In this document: piece by piece, positions 11,346 to 24,528 of the stretch
Layout: each line of letters begins with the position of its first letter
Numbering within the stretch: position 1 is the first letter of the stretch
From: Achatina immaculata
Lineage: Eukaryota > Mollusca > Gastropoda > Stylommatophora > Achatinidae
DNA: 64,000 nt
Assembly (NCBI GenBank): GCA_009760885.1
Contig: CM019713.1
Location: forward strand, 82,193,131 to 82,257,130
Direction: 5' to 3'
The notes under the pieces: model-generated
Seen by the model: the letters and a program-made list of their open reading frames with translations, nothing else
The model's database searches: none
Told to the model about the DNA's origin: nothing
Made by a program: the position numbers and the translations under genes

Positions 11346-11441
11346 TCTGTACATGATTACATACCGGAAAAGTGTTATTATAATCTAGGACCTACGCCAT
11401 TGTAATTTTTATTACATTACTCTTGAAAGCGGTTCATCTAT

Positions 11442-12761
11442 TGCGATGGGCGTTCAGAAAGTAATGCACCACATCATTTTTTTTTCAGCTAATAATGAAG
11501 ATAGAAGCATGAAATTTTGCACACTTTAAATATAGCATGTGCCGATTTTTTTAACCAAATTGTACCGCAACCGGCCAAAGAATATGGCTGCCCTAACCGT
11601 TGAAATGTAGCGTGTTAGCAACTTGCGGTATAAGCAGCGAATTGTGACAGAATTTATCGTTGCAGAGAAGGAAACTTTTGTGAACATTCACAAGCGTCTA
11701 CGTGATGTGTATGGAAGTTTTGCAGTGGACAGAAGTACAGTCAGTCGCTGGGTTCAGATAATCAAAGAATCAATAAGTGGAGATAAGGAGTTTCATGATC
11801 GGCCGCGCTGTGGACGTCCTGCCACAGCCACCAAGGCAGAAATGTTGAAATGTGCTGAGCGAATTATTCTTACTGATAGGCGTATCACTACTCAACAGTT
11901 GGCCTTAAAGTTGTTAGTCAGCAATGGTAGTGCAAATGCAGTTATAAAAGCTCTCGGATTTTCTAAGGTTTGCAGAAGATAGGTTCCTCGAAGTCTCACA
12001 AATGATCATCGGTAGCAAAGGAAAGTAATTTCTTCTGAATTGTTGGAGCGTTTCAATGCTGAGGGAGAGAACTTTTTAGCTAAGATCATGACAGGTGATG
12101 AAACCTGGGCATATCATTTTGAACCTGAGACAAAAAGACAGTCAATGGAGGGGCATCATCCACAATCACCATGAAGAAAGAAATTCAAGTCAACTCCTTC
12201 AGCTGGAAAGGTCATGATCACTGTCTTTTGGGACATTGAAGGTGTGATTTTTGTGGATGTTATGCAAAGAGGAGAGATAATCAATTCGCAAGCTTACATT
12301 AAGACATTGAAAAAACTCAGTCAACGTTTTCGCAGAGTTCGGCAGCACAAGAATCCAGCAAACCTGCTTCTCCTTCACGACAATGCGCGCCCTCACACAA
12401 GTCTGGCAGCACGGGAAGCAATCACCGAATTGGGTTGGACTGTACTACTCCATCCACCCTATAGTTCCGATTTGGCATCCTCAGATTTCCATCTTAAAGA
12501 TGCACTCCAGGGGGTAAGATTTGAACCTGACGAAGGAGTGATTCATGCAGCTACATAATCAAGAGAAAATCTGGTAATGGCTAGGAATACATGCATTTAT
12601 TTTGCGCTGGCGTAAAGCCGTACAAGTTGATGGGGATTATGTTGAATAATACCGATGCTTACATGACATATCCATGTATATTGTGTATAACTTTCATGCT
12701 TTTTGAATAAACAGCTCCTGAGAACAACGACGTGGTGCATTACTTTCTGGCGCCCCTCGTA
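11442..12761 (+). mobile_element. Full-length mariner element, 1.3 kb, inactive
   Basis: Terminal inverted repeats of about 30 bp bound it. The left is TGCGATGGGCGTTCAGAAAG; the right, read inward, is TACGAGGGGCGCCAGAAAGT. Both continue AATGCACCAC. The right end carries the TA target dinucleotide at 12,760-12,761; at the left it has mutated to TG. The 1,320-bp length is normal for mariner with a single transposase gene. Confidence 0.92.
11587..12560 (+). pseudogene. Mariner transposase with four in-frame stops
   Basis: Cut-and-paste transposase acting on TA sites. From ATG at 11,587 to about 12,560 the sequence stays in one frame with no frameshift, but stops occur at 11,611, 11,980, 12,013 and 12,172. 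The N-terminal helix-turn-helix region reads QRIVTEFIV to VDRSTVSRWVQ, with the linker GRPATAT. The catalytic triad is visible: MTGDETWAYHF (first Asp), LLLHDNARPHTS (second), and HPPYSSDLASSDFHL (third). There are 34 residues between the second and third Asp, the mariner DD34D signature. At least three stops can be explained by single transitions (for example CGA to TGA). The far C-terminus is degraded. Confidence 0.9.
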
Positions 12762-13139
12762 CTTTCTTCTTGTTTCATACGCGTTCTGTCACAAATCTAT
12801 GTCACTTGACGTTATCACATAACTGTGTTGTTCTGGGTATCAGGTTTGCTACAGATGCCATGTCGTCACGTCATGTCATGCCATGTAAATGTCATTTATT
12901 CCAGTCATAATCTATGTAATAGAATCTGTGTCATATAATCGGAGCTTCTCTCTGTTACATGTGTCAATTACCTTCGTTCATCCCCTACATTAGTGTTTCG
13001 CAAAGTGGGCGATAACGCCCCCCTGTAAGCGTTGGAAAGGACCGGGGCGGTGAAAGAAAAAGGGGTTGTAGGGGAGGGGGCAGTGGAAGAAAGGAGGGCA
13101 GTAGCGGGGGGGGGGGGAGGCGTTGAGGGAAAACGAAAC

Positions 13140-14470
13140 AGCAGACGGGGCCAGTAATACCTTCCTTCTTAGACAGAAACAGTAATACCTTCCTTCTTAG
13201 ACAGGAACAGTAATACCTTCCTTCTTAGACGGGGCCAGTAATACCTCTCTTCTTAGACGGGGCCAGTAATACCTCCTTTCTTAGACGGGACCAGTAATAC
13301 CTTCCTTCTTAGACAGAAACAGTAATACCTTCCTTCTTAGACAGAAACAGTAATACCTTCCTTCTTAGACAGGAACAGTAATACCTTCCTTCTTAGACGG
13401 GGCCAGTAATACCTCTCTTCTTAGACGGGGCCAGTAATACCTCTCTTCTTAGACGGGGCCAGTAATACCTCTCTTCTTAGACGGGGCCAGTAATACCTTC
13501 CTTCCTAATTAGACGGGGCCAGTAATACCTCTCTTCTTAGACGGGGCCAGTAATACCTCTCTTCTTAGACGGGGCCAGTAATACCTCTCTTCTTAGACGG
13601 GGCCAGTAATACCTATCTTCTTAGACGGGGCCAGTAATACCTCTCTTCTTAGACGGGGCCAGTAATACCTTCCTTCTAATTAGACGGGGCCAGTAATACC
13701 TCTTCTTAGACGGGGCCAGTAATACCTCTCTTCTAGACGGGGCCAGTAATACCTTCCTTCCTAATTAGACGGGGCCAGTAATACCTCTCTTCTTAGACGG
13801 GGGCAGTAATACCTCTCTTCTTAGACGGGGGCAGTAATACCTCTCTTCTTAGACGGGAACAGTAATACCTCCCTTCTTAGACGGGAACAGTAATACCTTC
13901 CTTCTTAGACGGGGCCAGTATTACCTTCCTTCTTAGACGGGGCCAGTAATACCTCTCTTCTTAGACGGGGGCAGTAATACCTCCCTTCTTAGACGGGAAC
14001 AGTAATACCTTCCTTGTTAGACAGGAACAGTAATGCCTTCCTTCTTAGACGGGAACAGTAATACCTTCCTTGTTAGACAGGAACAGTAATGCCTTCCTTC
14101 TTAGACGGGAACAGTAATACCTTCCTTCTTTAGACAGGGCCAGTATTACCTTTCACTAAGATGGACACCACAGGGGAGCAGAAGTAAGGGTAGACCAAAA
14201 GAGACATGGAGAAGAACAACAAAAGGATGTTGAGCAATAGAGGGCTCACCTGGGCAAGAGCAGAAAAAAAGGCGAAGGACAGGCATTTGTGGAAAACCCT
14301 TGCGGAAGCCCCATGTGCCCTGGGCACTTAAGGTTCAGAGAGAGAGAGAGAGAGAGAGAGTATTACCTTTCTTCTTAGACGGAGCCAGTAATACCTTCCT
14401 TCTTTAGACGGGGCCAGTATTACCTTTCTTCTTAGACGGGGCCAGTATTACCTTCCTTCTTAGCACGTTT
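13140..14470. repeat. 28-bp minisatellite inside the hAT element, about 40 copies
   Basis: The unit is TTAGACGGGGCCAGTAATAC plus CTCTCTTC or CTTCCTTC. Variants with GGAACAG, AGAAACAG and GGGGCAG occur in local runs, suggesting expansion of short blocks. It is interrupted at about 14,155-14,365 by a LINE fragment. Confidence 0.95.
14154..14363 (+). mobile_element. LINE 3' fragment inserted in the minisatellite, with target duplication
   Basis: Plus-strand codons read GRPKETWRRTT-like text, then LSNRGLTWARAEKKAKDR, HLWKTLAEAPCALGT and a stop. This is a LINE ORF2 C-terminus followed by a (GA)n tail. The array sequence TATTACCTTTC is present immediately before and after the insert, an 11-13-bp duplication. 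That marks a target-primed insertion after the array already existed. Confidence 0.8.
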
Positions 14471-15234
14471 CAACCTGATAAAGAGAAACTCGTGTCTCTA
14501 CATCAAACTCATCCATTACATTAGAAGCTGAGAAAATAATGTAGTAGGTGAGTTATAAATGTACCTCATTCATATTGTTAAACTGGTTTGTTTGTTGAAG
14601 TTTTCATTTGTGTAATGCATATCCTAGTTTAATAGGTCATTGTACAAGTAGTATATAAGAAGGGGGAGTGATCATTGGCCTTGGAGAAATTGGGAGAGTG
14701 GGCGGGTGGCGGCAACCCGAAAAAACCTGGGAAACACTGCCCTACATCGGTTTCTGTTATCTATTCCATGTTTTATCTATTCCATGTTTTATCTATTCCA
14801 CGTTTCTCGTAACATTAATAAACTAACTGCATGTTTATGCTAAATGTTTACATTCCTGGTAGCCCTTTATCTCCTGTTCACTCGTTCCAAACTCCAGTCA
14901 CTTAATAATCTCTCAGTATCTGCCTGGCTTCTACTTCAAGTACAAGGTGCGCCTCACCTGCAGGTATACATTCTTTGCCCTGATGTGTTGGATATCCGGG
15001 TGCTAAGACTACTTCTGTTGACGGGTCCTGATAGGAAGTCAGTCTAGATTAGAAGGCATGCCACTATGTGTATGTCTACTAGCGCCCTCCACCGCCTCGT
15101 AGTGTATCCTATGTTGTATCATTTTCACTTATCGTGTCTCTGATTTCTATCCCAATATGTTCATTACAGCGTTCTTAAAACTGCCTTTTCTTCTCATGAG
15201 TGATTTTGTTCAGATAATCTTTACTTAAAATCAA

Positions 15235-15664
<430 letters not shown>

Positions 15665-16280
15665 CTTCCTCAAGCCTATGACGTCGCCGACATAACGTTA
15701 CCCTGACTTTGACCAAAATATTGACATTACAATCTCTTACAATGTCACCCCTTGTCTTATTTACAATTCTCCCCTCCCTTCTCTCTTTTCCCCATTTTTC
15801 TCCCCCACCCTCCAATATCCAGTCTTCTACTGGGGCCCTTTAGCTTCTCCAGTTTTACGACACATGTGAATGAATGTGTGACATGAAGTACCCAGTAGAA
15901 TGTTCTATGTTTCTGTAGCTCATAATGTTCTCAAGATCTCCCGAATTCTGACCCTGATTTTTTTTTTATTAGCTCCCTTGACTTCCCTGGAAATATTTCC
16001 CACTCTTTTGTGGTCCACTGATTTTTCAATATTCTATGGCCTATTCTTTCGTATTCCTCATTTTAAAATGATCCGACTGTTTCATTGTCCTCATTTTCTA
16101 ACGGTCCAGTGTTTCACTTTCTCCATTTTCTGCTGGCCCACCGCTTTTGTCCATTTTCAAGTGGCCTACTCTTCATTTTCTCCATTTTTGTAGTAGCCTG
16201 CAGTTCGGAACTCTTTCGTGTATTATCTCTTGTACTTCCATTAATTCCAATGTACTTCTATAAAATAAAATAAAACAACT

Positions 16281-16405
16281 AAAGAAGCTGTGGAGAGGAG
16301 CAGACAGAACCACCAAAAAAAAAAAATATATATATATTTTAGGGCATGCATCTTTCCCATCGCAACATATGCCTGTGTGACCTGGACACTTAACAAAACA
16401 GCTGA
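16281..16405 (+). mobile_element. LINE family A fragment cut by the duplication junction
   Basis: Matches the start of the copy at 17,895 (AAGCTGTGGAGAGGAGCAGA, then CATGCATCTTTCCCATCGCA, then AACAAAACAGCTGAGAAACAC). It stops abruptly at GAGAAACAC, where hAT-end sequence begins. Confidence 0.9.
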
Positions 16406-18016
<1,611 letters not shown>

Positions 18017-18390
18017 GAAACACATAAATGTCTCTGAATGTAAATGCTACAGAAGAGTTCTTCATATATCATGGAGGCAAAAAAAAAACAACAACAACAA
18101 ATATATCTAAACTACAAGAAATTATTACTGAAGAAGGTTGGCTAGTAAAGAAGATTGAACAGATTGGACACATTAACCGTCATGATAATTTAGAGAAGAC
18201 AGTCTTGGAAAGGTAAATATTGGGGAAAAGAAAGAGAGGAAGACCAAGGCGAAGATAGCTGCAAGACATCGTTGATGATCTGCAAACGGACGCATCAGGA
18301 GCAGGCCATCTTGCTCACAACCGAGAGGCCTACAGGAGTGCTCTTAGGGAGGCAAAGTTCCGCAAGGGACATGCAAATGACTGACTGACT

Positions 18391-19565
18391 TCCATTAAAG
18401 ATTTGCTGGTAACGTGAAATGAATTAAAGAAAAGGTTGCTTAATTAAATGCAGAAGTTGTACATTAAACGTGTTACAGTACACACGCAGGTATAAAATAT
18501 ATAAACATGTACAATAAACACAAAAACATATTATACATTAAAATATACAATGTAGGAAAAGATATACACACTGTGTAAGGCGGTGTACAGCATCTATAAA
18601 TGTATGCAATATACACAAGAGTATACAATTAACGTAAGGGCATACAACATATATAAACGTACGAGTATGTACATAAAGCATATCACGACTCATGATATTT
18701 GAAAAAAAACGGTGTATAAAATATACGTGAAAGCATATCACTTATGCACTACATTAACCTTACGGTACACTGCTCTGACAAACTTGCCTGACTTTTGATA
18801 ATAATGACTATATTAATAGAAGGATTCCATAAAATCATTGCGGCATACCTGCAGACCACTCGAGACACACCAGCACAAGACGAAGTATATGTCTTCTTGA
18901 GTCTGGATTCTTTATTATTAAAATTATTATTATTAATACACCACATGGTGCTGCTAGATAATTGTACCAGCTGGCGGTGGTGAGGGTTTTTAGGTTAAAA
19001 TCTTAGCCTGGACGGAAGAACCACCTTGTTGACCATGGTATCTTCCTGCCAGGTAAGTCTGGATTCTGGAGTCATCAAATATCTACAGTGAGTCAGTCAA
19101 ATATCTACAGCGAGTCAGTGAATGAATGAAGTAATGAGCAGGTCGGAAGATTACCTGCTGGGAAGTTATACCGACTCATTTCTTTAGATTTCTATTTCTT
19201 TATTTCCAGTTTTTGTTTTCCGGATTCTAGTTTCAATCGCACCTTCCACGTTTAGACTCCAGATAGTCTACAGACCTTCACCTTCAAAGATGTGGGTATA
19301 TCCACTCACTGACCTAGTTAATTACTCCGAGAGATCGTGGTGAGACAATCATGTATAGCCCAGAGAGGCGTGAGCTAATTAAATCCCCTTTCCGGACCAA
19401 TAATAGACAGGGGACTTAATTCAGCATCGAAATCTAAGTAAGACAATCCGTGAAAGTGTTTGAAACAGAAAGGTTGCTTTGTTTGGTCTGAAATTTTCTA
19501 TACCTTTCTTTTCTTTTATTATTATTTGCTTCCGGGACAGCTTTATTTAAGTGAACTGTCTACTG
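18391..19565. other. No gene seen
   Basis: At 18,430-18,760 there are degenerate TATACA/ACATATAAAC repeats of roughly 40 bp. From 18,760 to 19,560 the sequence looks unique, with no exon recognised. Confidence 0.5.
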
Positions 19566-20224
19566 GAAGAAGAAATTTATCCGTACTACAAGAACTTTTA
19601 CTGAACAAGGCTGGTCAGTAAAGAGGATTAAAGAAAGAAAACTTAAATATTTTGGACACATTAAACGTCCTGATAATCTAGAGAAGACCGTCTTGGAAGG
19701 GTCCAATATGGGAGTCAAAACAACAACAGCTTAATAAGACCAAAGTGTGGCTCCGTGCTCCGCAGCACCCACACCGCGATCGCCATCCTGGAACAAACGA
19801 GATGCTCGAGGCCCACCCTGCACATCGAACACCGGGGGCACGGCCCACATCCCGCCACGGGCGGACCCGGCCCGCAGCACCACCGGGCCACAGCCCGCCG
19901 CCCCCGCCCCCCCCCCCTAAAAAAAAGACCCACCCGGCACCGAAGGCACCATGACCAACAAGGCGGCCCCCCCACCCAGGCGAAGCAGACCCCAATCCAC
20001 AAACCCTCACCACCGCGAGCTGGCAAACCCAACCAGCGACCCCCTGCGGGCCCAAAAAAAAAAAAAAAAGAGGAAGACCAAGGCGAAGATGCCTGCAAGA
20101 CATCGCTGATGATCCGCAAATGGATGCAGCAGCAGCAGGCCATCCCGCCCACAACCGAGAGGCCCACAGGAGGGCCGCCAGGAAGGCAAAGTGCCGCAAG
20201 GGACATGCAAATGACCGACCGACC
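19566..20224 (+). mobile_element. LINE family A, 3' fragment split by a 345-bp insert
   Basis: Family A text runs 19,566-19,715 (ILVRTRGW-like, then KYFGHIKRPDNLEKTVLEG). It resumes at about 20,062 with GRPRRRCLQDI and continues to a GACCGACCGACC tail at about 20,211-20,224. Between them is C/A-rich sequence ending in 16 A residues. The right half shows many T-to-C changes against its sister copies. Confidence 0.8.
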
Positions 20225-20248
20225 ACTGGAAACCCAGAAGGAGAAACA
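19733..20248. other. T-depleted, strand-asymmetric island
   Basis: In this 516-bp stretch the plus strand contains no TT dinucleotide at all and roughly 5-8% T, while A stays abundant and C is very high. It covers both the insert and the LINE family A tail, so it is not a property of one sequence family. In the LINE part the change is visible against sisters at 18,265-18,390 and 56,636-56,755: CTTGCTC became CCCGCCC, CCTAC became CCCAC, and the GACTGACT/GAATGAAT tail became GACCGACC. Long open frames here on both strands follow from the lack of stop codons. Confidence 0.85.
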
Positions 20249-20309
20249 TTCTTGAGAAGACCGGCCAATATGCAAGAAACCAGGCAAATCACACCTGCAT
20301 GCCCCTGCG

Positions 20310-20505
20310 TGTGCCTGCCCGTCCGTATGTCCCTCCGCCTGCCTGTCTGTCCACCTGCTTGTGTGTCTGTCTGTCTGTCTGCCTGTTTGTCTGGCTGTGT
20401 GTGCATCTGTCTGTGTCTGTCTGTGGGTGTGTGTCTGCTTGTATGTGTGTCTGTTTGTCTGTGTGTCTATCTGTCTGTCTGTCTGTGTGTGTGAGAGAGA
20501 GAGAG
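20310..20505. repeat. CTGT/GT-rich microsatellite
   Basis: Imperfect CTGT, GTGT and CTGC units, ending in a GAGAGA run at about 20,490-20,506. Confidence 0.9.
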
Positions 20506-21030
20506 AGCACAAAACTATGTTTTGCTTATGTTCCTTCAAATAAAATGACTGGTGAAACAAATAGAAAAGATATAAGGACAGAGAATGCTCTCTCTAAACA
20601 TCCTCAGTGTAAACCTCCCATTTCGTTTATTCAAGGCCAGTGTGTGAGCACACCTTTCCATCGCGTATAGTTGCAGTGGCTATATTTAGAAACTGGTTAT
20701 AGATAATCTGCGGTTATAGATAGCAACCATTATTCCGACATACTTTTATCATCAAAAGCAAGCCAAGCCAGTCCACTATAATAAATAAATATATACTGGC
20801 TTTTAAAACTTGTGACGCCGTCCCAGACCACCACCACCAGCACCATCATCATCATCTCATCATCAGCATCATCATAATCATTTTGTTGAACTGTTCAATG
20901 TTCCTCGGTTCATCCATACTAACACCATGTATTATGTTCCTTGATATGAGTTAGATATGTTAAATGTGTGACTCTTATGTTGTTTTTTTTAAATTTCTTT
21001 TTTTCAGGTTTCATTTGAGTCAGTCTTTCC
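20506..21030. other. No gene seen
   Basis: Includes a CAC/CAT-rich stretch at about 20,828-20,880. No exon or transposon end was recognised. Confidence 0.45.
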
Positions 21031-21036
21031 ATGTAC

Positions 21037-21250
21037 GCCTGCCTTCCTTCCTTCCTTTTTCCTTCTTTCCTTTCTCTTTCCTTCCTTTTTCCTTTCCTTT
21101 TTTCCTTCTTTCTTTCCTTCCTTCCTTTTTTCCTTCCTTCCTTCTTTCTTTCCTTCTTTCCTTCCTTTTTCCTTCTTTCCTTCTTTCCCCTCTCTTTCTT
21201 TCCTTCTTTCTTTCCTTCTTTGCTTCCTTTTTCCGTCCTTCCTTCCTGAC
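21037..21250. repeat. CCTT/CTTT polypyrimidine microsatellite
   Basis: Imperfect CCTT and CTTT units with T-rich spacers. Lys-Glu-Arg and Ser-Phe-Leu frames across it are artefacts. Confidence 0.95.
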
Positions 21251-21304
21251 CATTTCTTTTTATTTTCTGTCTATTAGTTTTCCTTTCCTGTTTATTTGTT
21301 TGAT

Positions 21305-22590
21305 TCGCTGTTGGCGAGATTCTTCAGCTGCCGTGCGTGGAGCGGTGCTCCTCCTGGCCAACGAAGAAAGGTGCAAACGAGGTTGCCGCACAGCATCACT
21401 GCGGAAAAGGTGGTAGAAAGGATAAAGTGAAGCAAACGGTCAAATCACGGCACCTCTGGTTTGTAGGTCAGCCACATACTGAGTGCAGTCATATCGGGTG
21501 AAATGCATGAACCGGCTTGTCCCAGAGGTTAAGACACTGCTGGCAAGACTCTTCAAATGCCGCGCGTGGAGTGAAGCTCCTCCCGGTCAAAGAAGAAAAT
21601 GCGGAAAAGAAATAAAGGTTGCTGTGCGGAGGCGATGGGAAAAGGTGGTGGAAAGTGAAGTTTAACCTGGTATGTCCAGTAGTATCGCTACGAGAGCTAT
21701 ACCACGGCACCTCTGCTCTAGAGGCCGCCTACGTCCGAAATACACCTACACTGGTGAAATATGCCTAAACCGGCACACACCAGGGGTGAATCTTGAAGGC
21801 TACGCATGTCACAGTACCTCCGCTCTAGAGGTCGGTCAAGCCCGATATACACCCATACTGGTGAATTTTGCCTAAACCGGCTCACACCAGGGGTGAATCT
21901 TGAAGGCTACGCATGTCACAGTACCTCTGCCCTAGAGGTCGGTCTAGTCCCAAACACGCCCATACTGGGATAATATGCCTAAACCGGCTCAACCCAGGGG
22001 TGGAAGTCACTAGTGGCGAGGATTCGTCCTCCTGGACAAAAGCTCCATCCTGGTCACAATTAGGAAGGGTAGCGGCCACGACCGCAAAATGCTGAAGTCG
22101 GAGACACTGGACCAGGGAAGTCTAGACAGGCAACCACCTCTCACCCGGCGGGGATGTTTGCGTATCCTAATCACGCTGAGGTTTTCCGGTGAGAAAGTCC
22201 AACCCCGGACTGGATGGGCAACCACCTCTCACCTGGCGGTGATACACGGATATCTCAAAACACGTCGAGGTTTTCCGGTGATAAGGTCCAACTGTGGCCT
22301 GGGTGTGCTACCGCCTCTCACCCAGCGGGGATGCACTGATATCCTAAACACGTTGAGGTCTTCCGGTGAGAAAGTCCAACCCTAGACTAAACTGGTGCAA
22401 CGAAAACCACGGTGTCACGCAATCCTGCTTCTGAGACCCACCAAGAATACAGGCTAAAGCCCTGTGATACTCTGAACCCCTTGTGGTCCTCTTTCGGGGA
22501 CCACACAGGAGACCACGAGACCTAACGAGGACCACAGGCGTAAATTCAGTAGGATCACAGTGCAGTTTTGGTGGTTGAAGCGAACGAAGA
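21305..22590 (+). mobile_element. Non-coding composite element with three tandem-repeat blocks (element G)
   Basis: GC-richer than its surroundings and without a convincing ORF. Block 1 (about 21,308-21,700) has two units roughly 228 bp apart sharing TGGC-AGA-TCTTCA, GCCG-GCGTGGAG and GAAGAAA. Block 2 (about 21,700-22,010) has three units 107 bp apart sharing CTCTAGAGG, ACCCATACTGG, CCTAAACCGGC and CCAGGGGTG. Block 3 (about 22,137-22,390) has three units 87-89 bp apart sharing CCTCTCACC-GGCGG, GAGGTTTTCCGGTGA and AAGTCCAAC. A unique 3' part runs to GAAGCGAACGAAGAAGAAGA. A partial second copy at 43,482-43,765 shares block 3 and the 3' part, showing it is dispersed. It could be a Helitron-like or SINE-like non-autonomous element. 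I cannot name a family. Confidence 0.6.
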
Positions 22591-22599
22591 AGAAGAAGA

Positions 22600-23150
22600 T
22601 TTGTTTGATTTTCCGTTCATATGTTTTATTTTCTATCCATTTCTTTTATTTTCTGTCTATTTATTCCCTATTTGTGTTTATTTGTTTTTATTCTGTTGTT
22701 TTCTGCCCGTTGTTTGCCTTCCTGTCCTTTTTATTTCTTTTCTTTTTTCTCATGCGTTTTCTTTTATACTTTTTCCTCTCCATTTGTTTCCTTTCTTGTC
22801 CATTTATTTTCTTTTCTATTCATTTGTTTTCTTTCTCGTTCATTGCTTTTCTCATCATCATCATCAGGTGCCGTGCCGACTGGCGTTGGCTATTATGCTT
22901 CTCCAGAGTACCCGATCCTTCATGCAGGCCATCAGTTCAGTTGGTGATCTCCTCTCACACCATCCCGTCAGACTGTCCAGTATCATTTCTCTTGGTCTTC
23001 CTCTTGATCTTCTTCCTTCTATTTTTCCTGTTGTTATAATATTTTCAATGCCCCCTCTTCTCATTGGTTTTCTGCTTATTTGTTTTCTTCTCTGTTCATT
23101 GTTTTCTGTCCATTTCTGTCCTTTTCGTTTTTGCTCGTTTGCTTTTTGCT
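22600..23150. repeat. T-rich degenerate tandem array, split by a LINE
   Basis: Loose units of roughly 20-40 bp built on TTTTCT-TCCATTTGTTTTC. The array is interrupted at 22,848-23,066 by the family D LINE and resumes with TTGGTTTTCTGCTTATTTG. Confidence 0.7.
22848..23066 (-). mobile_element. LINE family D, short 3' copy
   Basis: The minus strand encodes MRRGGIENIITTGKIEG, RPREMILDSLTGWCE and LMACMKDRVLWRS, nearly identical to 9,890-10,100. A GATGATGATGA tail sits at 22,851-22,866. It is inserted within the T-rich array. Confidence 0.85.
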
Positions 23151-23590
23151 TCCCACGCACGAACAGAAAATGGTTCAGGTTGCATATCCACCAGGTAACA
23201 GGAGTGATAACAACCTGTTATATCACATGTAGAAGGGACATAATAACGCTGAGAATATATTATCTCCCTTGCTATCAATCATATTAAAGGAAACAGATGT
23301 CCAAGTGTTACTTCTGTACAAGCTCCACCCACAGGACACAAATATTAACACAGATTTTTTTTTATCATTCTGGCAGCTCATACTCTGAATCATCCAAGAA
23401 TCAGTGAAGCAGCACAGCATGCATGCTTGAGTGAAGCCATTGGTCTCCTACTGGGCAGAAACATATTTTATCCACTTCTCACGGTCTGCAGCCAGTCTCC
23501 CTATGGGGCCCCAGCTGAATCTCATTTTCTTGGCTTTTTTTTTTGTTTGTTTCGGTTCAAAAATTGTGTTTGGTTGTGTGTGCACTCAAC
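23151..23590. other. No gene seen
   Basis: Unassigned sequence between the T-rich array and the GT-rich array. Confidence 0.45.
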
Positions 23591-23599
23591 TAAGTTACG

Positions 23600-24515
23600 T
23601 GATCAAGTTTGTGCTATATATTATGTATGTGTGTGAGCGTATTCATGTATAAATGTGTGTTTGTGTGTGTGTTCATGGTGTGTGTATTCATGGTGTATGT
23701 GCTGACGTGTATGTGTGTGTTCATGGTGTATGTGCTCATGTGTACGTGTGTGTTTATAATATATATGTGTTCATGGTATAGGTACTCATGTGAATGTGTG
23801 CTTTCATGTTATGCATGTGTTTATGTTACGTGTTTGTTCATGTGTATGTGTGTGTTAATGTTATGTATGTGTTTATGTTATGTGTGTGTTCATGTTATGT
23901 GTGTGTTCATGTTATATGTGTTCATGTGTATGTGTGTTTATGTTATGTGTTTGGTCATGTGTATGTGTGTGCTCATGTGTATGTGTGATTTCATGGTATG
24001 TGTGTCTTTATGTTATGTGTGTGTTCATGTTATGTATGTTCATGTGTATGTGTGTGTTAATGTTATGTATGTGTTTATGTTATGTGTGTGTTCATGTTAT
24101 GCGTGTGTTCCTGTTATATGTGTGCTCATGTGAATGTGTGTTCATGCGTATGTGTGTGTTCATATCTATGTATGTTCATGTTATGTATGTGTTCATGTTA
24201 TGTGTGTATTCATGTGTATTTGTGTGTTAATGTGTATTTGTGTGTTAATGTTATGTGTATTATTATTATGTGTGTATTCATGTTATGTGTCTTCATGTTG
24301 TGTGTTGGTTAATGTTATGTGTGTGTTAATGTTATGTGTGTGTTCATGTTATTTGTGTGTTCATGTTATATATGTGTTCATGTTATATGTGTGTTCACGT
24401 TACGCTTGTGTTAATGTTATGTGTATATTCACGTTGTATGTGTGTTCATGTTATATGTGTATTCATGCTGTATATGTGTGTTCATGTTATATGTGTGTTC
24501 ACGTAAGGTTTGTGT
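23600..24515. repeat. GT/ATGT-rich tandem array
   Basis: Imperfect units of about 20 bp around TGTGTGTTCATGTTATGTGT. It stays open in three frames (Met-Cys-Val-Phe-Met repeats), which I regard as artefacts. Confidence 0.93.
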
Positions 24516-24528
24516 CCTTATATCGGTC

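Larger units (their letters stand above)
12991..14739. mobile_element. Non-autonomous hAT element with 8-bp target duplication
   Basis: The left end reads TAGTGTTTCGCAAAGTGGGC. The right end, read inward, is CAGTGTTTCCCAGG. It is flanked by identical 8-bp direct repeats CCCTACAT at 12,983-12,990 and 14,740-14,747, the target-site size of hAT transposases. No transposase ORF lies inside. Most of the interior is a 28-bp minisatellite, so the element has probably grown well beyond its original length. Confidence 0.85.

Noticed and set aside
19678..20560. Frames of 166-281 codons on both strands
   Set aside because: They arise because T is almost absent on the plus strand, which removes stop codons, and because of simple repeats beyond 20,300.
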